NCBI GenBank assembly: GCA_045599965.1
Contig: JAZRXA010000033.1
Span: 1 to 31,509, forward strand
Length of the DNA: 31,509 nucleotides
Source of the DNA: RGIG5612 sp045599965
Lineage (GTDB): Bacteria > Bacillota > Clostridia > Lachnospirales > Lachnospiraceae
Reading direction: 5' to 3'
The notes under the pieces were generated by a model. The model had not been told where the DNA came from and did not search any database. It saw only the letters and a program-made list of their open reading frames with translations. Below are positions 1-7,978 of this stretch, in pieces. Each line of letters opens with the position of its first letter. The stretch's first letter is position 1. The translations under genes and the position numbers were made by a program.

Positions 1-2
1 AA

Positions 3-452
3 TATGAGCTTTTAGATAATTATCTTTCCAGAATTCTGGAAGAATTCCGTGTTGCAAACAATGTTATTTTTATTGATGCAGAGCCGGAAACCATAAATGA
101 AGATTTGTATAAGATGCCATTTCGGGAAACGGTAGATTTCATCATTTCTAAAAAAGAAATATATGAAATCCTTTGGACCGCTCAGATTGATCGCAACATA
201 TTTGATGAAATGATCGAAGTGATTGCAGAGAATATTCTAAAAAGAAAAATTGAGCAGCATCCGGAAATCCAAACCGATAGCGAAAAATTCTTTAAGGCCT
301 CTCTTTTTGCAAATCTTTTTGCCTATAATAATCTGGTTTCCGTTCGTTGGTGGTTGGCAAATGATTATGTAATCAGCAAAAATGATTTTTATCAGTTATT
401 TGATGATATGATGCGGGAAGGCATGTTTAAAGTATTCAAAGAACAATTTTGA
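3..452 (+). CDS. TetR/AcrR-like transcriptional regulator, C-terminal part (5' end outside window)
   Basis: The reading frame is open from base 3 of the window, so the start and the DNA-binding helix-turn-helix lie upstream. The visible 149 or so residues are helical, and the end (around YNNLVSVRWWLANDY, then a helix near FYQLFDDMMREGMF) resembles the C-terminal ligand/dimer domain of TetR-family repressors of the DhaS/TetR_C_7 type, where a tryptophan-containing 'xWLxxxx' element precedes the last helix. The TTG at 105 is not needed as a start. It is followed by 60 bp with no clear terminator before a polysaccharide deacetylase. Without the HTH the family call is moderate; the ligand and target cannot be told. 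Confidence 0.6.
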   Translation, partial: YELLDNYLSRILEEFRVANNVIFIDAEPETINEDLYKMPFRETVDFIISKKEIYEILWTAQIDRNIFDEMIEVIAENILKRKIEQHPEIQTDSEKFFKASLFANLFAYNNLVSVRWWLANDYVISKNDFYQLFDDMMREGMFKVFKEQF

Positions 453-512
453 ATAAACTTTCTGTAAAACTTAAACACAAAATTGCTTGAATGAATAAAG
501 GAAAAAGAAACT

Positions 513-1412
513 GTGCAGTATAACAGCCGGTATGTGAAAAGAAGAAAGAAAGTTCTTTTTAAGAAACTGATGGTGTTGGGAATATGTTTTTTCGTTGTTG
601 CCGCGATAGTTGCTGTTTTAGCCTTGACTGTAGGGAAAAAGAAAAATTCTCATCTTTCAGATGATAAAAATGAGCAGATTGTAACAGAAATAAAATCCGA
701 AACAGAAGAAGTAAATGAAAAAGTAACAGAAAAAGAAACGGAAACGGAGGCGGAAACACCAAAGGATGTAATAATCGAAAGTAAAAATGGAAAGACATTG
801 TATTTGACGTTTGATGATGGACCGAGTGAAAACACGAATGAAATTCTCGATATTCTTGATCAATATGGAGTAAAAGCCACGTTTTTCGTTTTAGCAATCA
901 ATGGAGCGGAAGAACAATATAAGGAAATTTTAAATCGAGGACATGAAATCGGCGTTCATTCGGCCAACCATAACTATGATACGCTGTATGCAAATCTGGA
1001 TGCTTTTAAGGAAGATGTCAGTACCTGCCGGAATTTCCTAGAGGAGGTTACTGGTCATAAAATATTCCTATATCGTTTTCCTGGTGGTACAAATAATGAA
1101 GTACATAACGTTTCTATCAGCAGTTGTATTGAATATTTGAATAGTGTGGGATTGAAGCACTTTGATTGGAACATATCTTCCGGAGATGCCGCAGGCGTTA
1201 CGGTCGATAAAGAAGAAATTAAGAATAATATTTTTGAACAGGTCCGTGGAAAAGAAGATGAGGCAATGGTTGTTTTAATGCATGATTCTTCGGCAAAGAC
1301 CACGACGGTTGAGGCTTTAAGAGAGTACCTTCCCGTACTGATTGAAGAAGGATACGGTTTTTCGAAAATCACCCCGAATACACCGGAAATAGCTTTTAGT
1401 CCGTTTGATTAA
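513..1412 (+). CDS. Membrane-anchored polysaccharide deacetylase (NodB domain)
   Basis: 299 residues with a GTG start; AAAGGAAA lies about 10 bases upstream. Residues about 16-40 form one membrane segment after a basic N-terminus, giving an uncleaved anchor with the catalytic part outside. A charged, Glu/Thr/Lys-rich linker (about 48-90) leads to a NodB homology domain. Visible motifs are TFDDG (D101, D102; base and metal ligand), HSANH (H149, H153; metal ligands), RFPGG, a DW pair, and LMHDSS near the end. The family removes acetyl groups from peptidoglycan GlcNAc or from other N-acetylated polysaccharides; the exact substrate is not deducible. A full catalytic set suggests activity. It stands just before pyrH, where rpsB-tsf is more usual. 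Confidence 0.9.
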   Translation: MQYNSRYVKRRKKVLFKKLMVLGICFFVVAAIVAVLALTVGKKKNSHLSDDKNEQIVTEIKSETEEVNEKVTEKETETEAETPKDVIIESKNGKTLYLTFDDGPSENTNEILDILDQYGVKATFFVLAINGAEEQYKEILNRGHEIGVHSANHNYDTLYANLDAFKEDVSTCRNFLEEVTGHKIFLYRFPGGTNNEVHNVSISSCIEYLNSVGLKHFDWNISSGDAAGVTVDKEEIKNNIFEQVRGKEDEAMVVLMHDSSAKTTTVEALREYLPVLIEEGYGFSKITPNTPEIAFSPFD

Positions 1413-1469
1413 TATAGAACCGGTTATTCGGGAAAAAATAAAGGAAAATATACATACGAGGTTAACAAT

Positions 1470-2180
1470 ATGAAAAAGTATAAGAGAATCATGCTCAAAT
1501 TAAGTGGTGAGGCCTTGGCGGCAGACGGAGGGGGATATAACGAAGCAGAAATCACCCGTATTGCTGCTCAGGTGAAAGAAATCATTGATGGTGGCTGTAA
1601 TGTAGGTATTGTTATCGGTGGTGGCAATATTTGGAGAGGCAAGAGTAATCTGCAAATTGACCGGCCAAAGTCTGACTCCATCGGTATGCTGGCAACAGTT
1701 ATGAACTGCATCTATGTTTCAGAGCATTTCCGCGCAGCAGGTATTAAAACGGCTATTTTTACTCCGTGGCTTTGTTCTACTTTTACGGAACTTTTCAGTA
1801 AAGACAAAGCAAATGAGTATTTTGCGGAAGGAAGAGTATGTTTCTTTGCCGGCGGAACCGGACATCCATATTTCTCAACGGATACTGGTGTTGTTTTAAG
1901 AGCAATGGAGATGGATGCAGAAGTAATTCTGGCTGCTAAAAATGTTGATGGTGTATATGATAGTGACCCGGCAAAGAATCCAAATGCAAAAAAATATGAT
2001 AAAATTTCTATCCATGAAGTAGTAGAACGTAAATTAGGAGTTATTGATCTGACGGCTTCTGCGTTATTGGATGAGCACCAGATTCCGATGCGTATCTTTG
2101 CTCTTCAGGAAGAAAATTCCATCGTTAATGCCTTAACAGATGATCTGTTCCATGGTACAGATGTAATTGTAAATGAATAA
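1470..2180 (+). CDS. pyrH: Uridylate kinase (UMP kinase)
   Basis: 236 residues, the usual size for bacterial UMP kinase of the amino-acid kinase fold, which makes UDP from UMP and ATP in pyrimidine nucleotide synthesis. Visible motifs are KLSGEA near the N-terminus (phosphate binding), GGGNIWRG around 50-57, and the GGTGHPYFSTDT segment around 127-138 that binds UMP. Later, AAKNVDGVYDSDP is the family's conserved nucleotide-binding stretch. A GAGGT element about 8 bases upstream supports the ATG. It is the first of a housekeeping run; frr follows after 63 bp. Confidence 0.97.
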   Translation: MKKYKRIMLKLSGEALAADGGGYNEAEITRIAAQVKEIIDGGCNVGIVIGGGNIWRGKSNLQIDRPKSDSIGMLATVMNCIYVSEHFRAAGIKTAIFTPWLCSTFTELFSKDKANEYFAEGRVCFFAGGTGHPYFSTDTGVVLRAMEMDAEVILAAKNVDGVYDSDPAKNPNAKKYDKISIHEVVERKLGVIDLTASALLDEHQIPMRIFALQEENSIVNALTDDLFHGTDVIVNE

Positions 2181-2243
2181 ATGACCGGATTCCCGGATGG
2201 ATACAAAAGTAACGATAAAAATAAGATAGAAGGAGAAGTAAAA

Positions 2244-2798
2244 ATGAACGAAAGATTGGAAAAATATGAAGAGAAAATGTTAAAAACCCTGGATAATCTT
2301 GAGGAAGAGTATGCAAGTATTCGTGCAGGAAGAGCAAATCCTCACGTATTAGACAGAATTATGGTTGATTATTATGGAACGCCTACCCCGCTTCAGCAGG
2401 TTGGAAACATTTCTGTACCAGATCCGAAGAGTATTGTTATTTCCCCATGGGAAGCAAAAATGGTTAAAGAAATTGAAAGAGCAATTAACGCTTCCGACCT
2501 TGGTATTAATCCAACAAACGATGGAAAGAATATCCGCCTCGTATTCCCGGATCTTACAGAAGAACGTCGTAAAGATTTAGTAAAAGATGTTAAGAAAAAA
2601 GGTGAGGAATCTAAGGTAGCTATCCGTAATATCCGTCGGGATGGCATTGATAATTTTAAGAAGATTGCAAAAGCTGGTGAGGTTTCTGAAGATGAAGGCA
2701 AAGATCTTGAAGATGAAATGCAGAAACTTACAGACAAATATATTGCAGAAATCGATAAGAAGGTTGATGCAAAGTCAAAAGAATTAATGACCGTTTGA
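2244..2798 (+). CDS. frr: Ribosome recycling factor
   Basis: 184 residues, the usual RRF length. With EF-G, the protein splits the post-termination ribosome. An ATG in the same frame directly after the pyrH stop (2181) would add 21 residues, but the ATG at 2244 is preceded by AGGAGAAG at the right distance and gives the normal N-terminus MNERLEKYEEKM. Typical RRF stretches are IRAGRANP, YYGTPTPLQQ, a central INPTNDGKNIRL segment and the ERRKDLVK region, ending in the long C-terminal helix. Its partner gene pyrH is directly upstream, the standard bacterial order. Confidence 0.97.
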   Translation: MNERLEKYEEKMLKTLDNLEEEYASIRAGRANPHVLDRIMVDYYGTPTPLQQVGNISVPDPKSIVISPWEAKMVKEIERAINASDLGINPTNDGKNIRLVFPDLTEERRKDLVKDVKKKGEESKVAIRNIRRDGIDNFKKIAKAGEVSEDEGKDLEDEMQKLTDKYIAEIDKKVDAKSKELMTV

Positions 2799-2836
2799 TT
2801 TTCATCGAGTATTTGTTATTAGCAGGATAGTGTTTC

Positions 2837-3553
2837 ATGAACGTGGAAGATTTAAAAATACCGGAGCATGTAGCGATTATTATGGATGGAAATGGCAGGT
2901 GGGCGAAGAAGAGACACATGCCGAGAACCTATGGTCATGCCCAGGGGGCAAAAGTCCTGGAGCAAACATTGGAAGATGCGGACAGTTTAGGAATAAAGTA
3001 TCTTACCGTATATGCTTTTTCTACCGAAAACTGGGCGAGACCATTGGAAGAAGTTCAGATAATCATGAATCTATTCCGGGATTACCTTATCAGTGCAGTT
3101 GAAAAATGCAAACGCAATAATGTTCGATGTCGCGTGATAGGAGAACGAAGCAAGCTGGACCAGGATATTATTGATGCAATAAATAATCTGGAAGAAAAAA
3201 CGAAAGACAACACGGGAATTACTTTTATTGTTGCCATTAATTATGGTTCAAGAGATGAGCTGACCCGAAGCGTAAAACAGTTAGCAAAAGATGTAAAAGA
3301 AGGCAGACTGTGCCTGGAAGAAATTGATGAAGAAGAGATTTCGAAACATTTGGACACTGCAGATTTTCCGGATCCGGATTTATTAATCCGGACCAGTGGT
3401 GAAGAGCGGCTTTCGAATTTCCTTATGTGGCAGTTAGCTTATACAGAGTTTTATTTTACCGATGTTCCATGGCCTGATTTTGATAAAAACGAACTGTTGA
3501 AAGCGATTGAAAAATATTCTGGACGAGACCGTAGATATGGAAAAATAAAATAA
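2837..3553 (+). CDS. uppS: Isoprenyl transferase (undecaprenyl diphosphate synthase)
   Basis: 238 residues. This is a cis-prenyltransferase that extends farnesyl diphosphate with isopentenyl diphosphate to the C55 lipid carrier for cell-wall synthesis. Motifs are IMDGNGRWAKKR at about 15-26 (Asp of the diphosphate/Mg site), YAFSTENW, and RTSGEERLSNFLMWQ with a following AYTEFYF, the family signature. An AGGAT element lies upstream of the ATG. It sits with cdsA and dxr in the conserved envelope-precursor and isoprenoid cluster. Confidence 0.96.
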   Translation: MNVEDLKIPEHVAIIMDGNGRWAKKRHMPRTYGHAQGAKVLEQTLEDADSLGIKYLTVYAFSTENWARPLEEVQIIMNLFRDYLISAVEKCKRNNVRCRVIGERSKLDQDIIDAINNLEEKTKDNTGITFIVAINYGSRDELTRSVKQLAKDVKEGRLCLEEIDEEEISKHLDTADFPDPDLLIRTSGEERLSNFLMWQLAYTEFYFTDVPWPDFDKNELLKAIEKYSGRDRRYGKIK

Positions 3554-3571
3554 ATCAGGTGGATTGGAAAA

Positions 3572-4429
3572 ATGGCGGACGATCATAATAATAAAAAATT
3601 ATTAACAAATAAATCCTTTTGGGTAAGAGTTCTCAGTGGAGTGATTGGTGGTGCAGTATTAATTACCTGCCTTGTTTTGGGAAGTTACTTTTTATGGGGC
3701 TTTTTACTGATGGCTTCTCTTATAGGTTTATATGAATTAAATAGAGCATTGGAACTTCATTGGGGAGTTTTTGCTTGGGCAGGATACATTGTAACCATTT
3801 TGTATTATGTACTGCTGATAACTCTGGGCTCCATTAATTTCGTTTTGGGTTTATTTGGAATATTATTAGTAATAGACCTTGCAGTGTTTGTTTTTACTTA
3901 TCCAAGATATCGTTTGGAACAGGTATTTGCCGGCTTCTTTGAAGTAGCTTATGTTGGAATCGCATTGTCCTTTATTTATCTTTTAAGAATCCATCCTCCA
4001 TCAGGTGCTTATTTGGTCTGGTTGATTCTGATTTCTGCATGGGGCAGTGATATTTTTGCTTATCTGATTGGTATGAAGTTTGGCAAGACTCCATTAGTTC
4101 CGAATCTAAGTCCGAAGAAGTCTGTAGAAGGGGCAATTGCAGGTGTTGTTGGCTCTGCGATTATGGCTTTGGTGTATGCCATTATCATTTTACCGTATAT
4201 TCCAGATGTAAATCATTCTGTATTTATTTTCCCGATTATTTCTCTGTTTGGAGCGGCGGCCGGACAGATTGGAGATTTAGCGGCTTCTGCAATTAAGAGA
4301 AAAGTAGGTATTAAAGACTATGGAAAACTCATTCCGGGACATGGCGGAGTTTTGGACCGATTTGATAGTGTAATTATGGTTGCTCCGATTATTTATTTAG
4401 TAACGTTATATCTTTACATAATAGGTTAA
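3572..4429 (+). CDS. cdsA: Phosphatidate cytidylyltransferase (CDP-diglyceride synthase)
   Basis: 285 residues, strongly hydrophobic with about eight membrane segments. It makes CDP-diacylglycerol from phosphatidic acid and CTP for phospholipid synthesis in the membrane. The C-terminal CDS signature is clear: SAIKRKVGIKDYGKLIPGHG followed by GVLDRFDS, which holds the metal-binding Asp residues. AGGTGG precedes the ATG. The gene ends only 3 bp before dxr, and the dxr ribosome-binding site lies within the last codons of cdsA, so the two are probably translated together. Confidence 0.95.
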   Translation: MADDHNNKKLLTNKSFWVRVLSGVIGGAVLITCLVLGSYFLWGFLLMASLIGLYELNRALELHWGVFAWAGYIVTILYYVLLITLGSINFVLGLFGILLVIDLAVFVFTYPRYRLEQVFAGFFEVAYVGIALSFIYLLRIHPPSGAYLVWLILISAWGSDIFAYLIGMKFGKTPLVPNLSPKKSVEGAIAGVVGSAIMALVYAIIILPYIPDVNHSVFIFPIISLFGAAAGQIGDLAASAIKRKVGIKDYGKLIPGHGGVLDRFDSVIMVAPIIYLVTLYLYIIG

Positions 4430-4432
4430 CAA

Positions 4433-5584
4433 ATGAAAACAATTTCAATTTTAGGTTCTACCGGGTCCATAGGAACCCAGACCTTGGAAATCGTACGCTT
4501 GCATAGTGATTTGCAAGTCGCTGCCATTAGCGGAAATAACAACATAAAACTTTTAGCAAAGCAAATATTGGAGTTCGCTCCAAAACTTGTTTGCGTTTAT
4601 GACGAAAATAATGTAGAAGGCCTTTATAAGGAATTAAAGGCGATTGCTCCTGCGGATTTTGATGAACATCGTTTTAAAGTAGTCAGTGGCATGGAAGGCC
4701 TGATTGATGTGGCCGTCTGTGAAGAGAGTGACATTCTTGTAACGGCTATTGTCGGTATGGTAGGGATTCGTCCTACTATGGCTGCAATCAAAGCAGGAAA
4801 AGATATTGCTTTGGCAAATAAAGAAACTTTGGTCTGTGCCGGAAGTCTCATTATGGCAGAAGCAAAGAAACAGAATATTAACATTTATCCGGTAGACTCT
4901 GAGCATAGCGCGATTTTCCAGAGCCTGCAAGGCGAACCGGAAAATTCTATAGATAAAATCATTTTAACGGCTTCGGGTGGTCCTTTCCGCGGCTATTCAA
5001 AAGATATGTTGAAGTCGATTAAATTAGAAGATGCTCTAAAGCATCCGAATTGGTCTATGGGACAGAAAGTAACCATTGATTCTTCCACCTTAGCAAATAA
5101 AGGTCTGGAGGTAATGGAGGCAAAATGGTTATTTGATGTGAAACCGGAACAGATTCAGGTTGTAATCCAGCCTCAGAGCATTATCCATTCCGCCGTTCAG
5201 TATAAGGATGGAGCGATTATTGCCCAGCTGGGAACCCCGGATATGAAAATACCGATTCAGTATGCATTGCTGTATCCGGAAAGAAGATTTCTTCCTGGAA
5301 AGAGAGTGGATTTTTTTGAACTGGGACAAATCACTTTTGAAAAGCCGGACCTGGACACCTTTAAAGCGCTGAAACTTGCTTATGACGCAATTAACATCGG
5401 AGAAAGCATGCCTACGGTGTTTAATGCAGCGAATGAACGGGCAGTGAGAAAGTTTATTGATAGAGAAATATCCTATCTGGACATTTCAAATATGATAGAA
5501 AAAGAAATGAAGGATCATCAACTGATTGTGAATCCAACTTTGGATGAAATTATCCGTTTAGGTGAATCCATAATGAATAAATAA
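4433..5584 (+). CDS. dxr: 1-deoxy-D-xylulose 5-phosphate reductoisomerase
   Basis: 383 residues, normal length. This is the second step of the MEP isoprenoid pathway, with NADPH as reductant. The N-terminal Rossmann motif GSTGSIGTQTLEIV (about 8-21), the NKET motif, PVDSEHSAIFQ (metal-site Asp and Glu), ASGGPFR, and HPNWSMGQKVTIDSSTLANK are all intact. AGGTT upstream of the ATG overlaps the end of cdsA. Ten in-frame CTG leucine codons were counted here by eye, against none in ispG two genes further on; this gene is the last one with the higher-GC style of the left end. Confidence 0.97.
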   Translation: MKTISILGSTGSIGTQTLEIVRLHSDLQVAAISGNNNIKLLAKQILEFAPKLVCVYDENNVEGLYKELKAIAPADFDEHRFKVVSGMEGLIDVAVCEESDILVTAIVGMVGIRPTMAAIKAGKDIALANKETLVCAGSLIMAEAKKQNINIYPVDSEHSAIFQSLQGEPENSIDKIILTASGGPFRGYSKDMLKSIKLEDALKHPNWSMGQKVTIDSSTLANKGLEVMEAKWLFDVKPEQIQVVIQPQSIIHSAVQYKDGAIIAQLGTPDMKIPIQYALLYPERRFLPGKRVDFFELGQITFEKPDLDTFKALKLAYDAINIGESMPTVFNAANERAVRKFIDREISYLDISNMIEKEMKDHQLIVNPTLDEIIRLGESIMNK

Positions 5585-5593
5585 AGAATCCAT

Positions 5594-6913
5594 ATGAGTT
5601 TTATCAGCATTGTTCTATCCATCTTAATATTGGGAATTCTTGTTCTTGTCCATGAATTCGGACATTTTATTTTAGCGAAGAAAAACGGAATATTTGTTAA
5701 AGAATTTTCTATTGGTTTTGGACCTAGAATTGTAAGCAAGGTAACTAAAAGCGGAACGAGATTTTCTTGGAAAGCGATTCCTTTTGGTGGCTCATGTATT
5801 ATGCTGGGAGCCTTAGAAGATGACTCAGAAGAAAATGATGACGAAAGATCTTTTGATAAAAAGAGTGTTTGGGCTAGGATGAGCGTAATTCTTGCAGGCC
5901 CAGTATTTAACTTTTTCTTAGCGTTTGTTTTAGCAGTAATAGTTGTAGGAACGGCGGGATATGACCCGGCTAAGGTCACATTAGTTGAGGAAGGAAGCCC
6001 TGCTTATAAAGCAGGACTTAAAGAAGGCGACATTATAACAAACTATAATGGAACAGCTATAGACTTTGGACGAGAAATTTATTTAGAAGAATTTATTCAT
6101 CCGATTGATTCAAGTTCAGATGAAATAAATCTTACTGTTAAAAGAGATGGTAAGAAGAAAAAAATAAGCATTACTCCAGAAGAATACACATACTATATTA
6201 TGGGACTTTCTTACTATGCTACAGAGGAACCTGCAAAGATTACGGAAGTTGTAGAAGGCTCATCTTTAGAAGAAGCGGGCGTAAGTGCTGGAGATATAAT
6301 TACTAGCATAAATGGAACAAAGATAAATTCTGGTGTAGAACTTAGCGAGTACTTTACAAGTAACAAGGTTGGAAAAGATGCGATTGAAATTACTTATTCG
6401 CATAGAGGCGGAAATGATATAAGTGCATCTATTACTCCTAAAAAACAAAAAGCTTTTACAACGGGATTTACTTACAACCTTGCAAATGAAAAAGCTAATG
6501 TAGGTGAGACTATAAAATATAGTTTTGCTGAACTTAAATACCAAATAGTTTCTGTATTTAAGAGTATTGGATATTTGTTCTCGGGCAAAGGTTCGCTAGA
6601 CATGCTTAGCGGCCCGGTAGGTATTGTTGATATCGTAAATACTACGTACGAAGTTTCCGCACCAGCAGGATTTTTAGCAACGCTTATTAATATTTTAGGT
6701 ATTGTTATTTTATTAAGTGCTAACTTAGGCGTTGTTAATCTTCTTCCTATACCGGCGTTAGATGGCGGAAAGTTTTTACTTTTAATTATTGAAGCTATTA
6801 GAAGAAAACCTATCCCTAAAAAATACGAAGGAATTATTACAACAGTAGGAGCGGTTCTAATTATTTTATTAGCAATTGTAGTTTTAGTTAATGATGTAAC
6901 TAAGTTTTTCTAG
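5594..6913 (+). CDS. rseP: Site-2 intramembrane metalloprotease, RseP/RasP type, with two PDZ domains
   Basis: 439 residues. The first membrane helix carries the zinc motif HEFGH (H20-H24), and the C-terminal half has NLLPIPALDGG (N382-G392), giving the third metal ligand D390. This is a membrane protease that cuts anti-sigma factors or signal-peptide remnants inside the bilayer. Between the catalytic helices are two PDZ-like units, each with an 'AG(L/V)xxGDIIxxxNG' core, at roughly 128-200 and 212-290. Many Firmicute homologues have one, so the length is at the long end. The ATG at 5594 has only a weak ribosome-binding site 9 bp after dxr. The codon style changes inside its first 200 bases or so. 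Confidence 0.93.
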   Translation: MSFISIVLSILILGILVLVHEFGHFILAKKNGIFVKEFSIGFGPRIVSKVTKSGTRFSWKAIPFGGSCIMLGALEDDSEENDDERSFDKKSVWARMSVILAGPVFNFFLAFVLAVIVVGTAGYDPAKVTLVEEGSPAYKAGLKEGDIITNYNGTAIDFGREIYLEEFIHPIDSSSDEINLTVKRDGKKKKISITPEEYTYYIMGLSYYATEEPAKITEVVEGSSLEEAGVSAGDIITSINGTKINSGVELSEYFTSNKVGKDAIEITYSHRGGNDISASITPKKQKAFTTGFTYNLANEKANVGETIKYSFAELKYQIVSVFKSIGYLFSGKGSLDMLSGPVGIVDIVNTTYEVSAPAGFLATLINILGIVILLSANLGVVNLLPIPALDGGKFLLLIIEAIRRKPIPKKYEGIITTVGAVLIILLAIVVLVNDVTKFF

Positions 6914-6922
6914 GTGGTAATT

Positions 6923-7978
6923 ATGTATACAAGAAAAGATACAAAGGTAATAAATATCGGAGGCGTTTTAATTGGTGGCGGAAATCCTATTGCGATTCAG
7001 TCTATGACCAATACTAAGACGGCTGATGTAGATGCAACCGTTAAGCAGATTTTAGAATTAGAAAAAGCTGGATGCGATATTGTAAGATGCACAGCTAATA
7101 CGCCAGAAGCTGCAAAAGCTTTTAGCGAAATAAAAAAGCAAATTCATATTCCGATAGTTGCAGATATTCATTTTGATTACAAACTTGCTATTTTAGCTAT
7201 TGAAAATGGCGCAGATAAAATTCGAATTAATCCTGGAAATATAGGAAGCAAAGAAAATATTAAAGCGGTAGTAGACTTAGCTAAAGAAAGAAATATTCCT
7301 ATTAGAGTTGGCGTTAATTCAGGATCACTTGAAAAAGAATTAGTAGAAAAATTTAATGGCGTTAGTGCTGAAGGTTTAGCACTTAGCGCATTAGATAAAG
7401 TTCATATAATAGAAGACCTTGGATATGATAATTTAGTTATATCTATTAAGAGTTCAGATGTGCTTATGTGCGCAAAGGCACATGAAATTATTGCTGAAAA
7501 AACTAACTATCCGCTTCATGTTGGAATTACTGAATCTGGAACAATTTATAGCGGAAACATTAAGTCGGCTATAGGCTTAGGAATTATTCTTTATCAAGGA
7601 ATTGGAGATACTATTAGAGTTTCGCTTACAGGAAACCCGGTAGAAGAAATAAAGAGCGCTAAAAAGATTTTAAGCAATTTAGGTTTAAGAAATGAAGGCA
7701 TAAATTTAGTTAGTTGCCCTACATGCGGCAGAACACAAATAGATTTAGTTAGCCTTGCTAATAAAGTTGAAGATTTAATAACAAACTATGACTTAAATAT
7801 TAAAGTTGCAGTTATGGGTTGCGTTGTAAATGGACCGGGCGAAGCTAGGGAAGCTGACCTAGGAATATGCGGCGGTGAAGGCGAAGGCTTAATTATTAAA
7901 AAAGGCGAAATTTTAAGAAAAGTTCCTGAAGAAAAATTATTAGAAGAATTAAAATACGAATTAGATAACTGGAAGTAA
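6923..7978 (+). CDS. ispG: 4-hydroxy-3-methylbut-2-enyl diphosphate synthase (GcpE)
   Basis: 351 residues from the ATG at 6923. AGGTGG at 6912-6917, overlapping the rseP stop, fits this ATG better than the in-frame GTG at 6914. It is an iron-sulfur enzyme that converts MEcPP to HMBPP, late in the MEP pathway. The N-terminal TIM-barrel part (QSMTNTKTADVDATVKQI) is followed by the [4Fe-4S] part with SCPTCGR and MGCVVNGPGEAREAD. The stop overlaps the polC start as TAATG, so the replicase is probably translationally coupled to this gene. Confidence 0.96.
   Translation: MYTRKDTKVINIGGVLIGGGNPIAIQSMTNTKTADVDATVKQILELEKAGCDIVRCTANTPEAAKAFSEIKKQIHIPIVADIHFDYKLAILAIENGADKIRINPGNIGSKENIKAVVDLAKERNIPIRVGVNSGSLEKELVEKFNGVSAEGLALSALDKVHIIEDLGYDNLVISIKSSDVLMCAKAHEIIAEKTNYPLHVGITESGTIYSGNIKSAIGLGIILYQGIGDTIRVSLTGNPVEEIKSAKKILSNLGLRNEGINLVSCPTCGRTQIDLVSLANKVEDLITNYDLNIKVAVMGCVVNGPGEAREADLGICGGEGEGLIIKKGEILRKVPEEKLLEELKYELDNWK

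Noticed and set aside
2181..2243. In-frame ATG at 2181 as the start of frr
   Set aside because: It would directly follow the pyrH stop with no ribosome-binding site and add 21 residues absent from the family; AGGAGAAG precedes the ATG at 2244.
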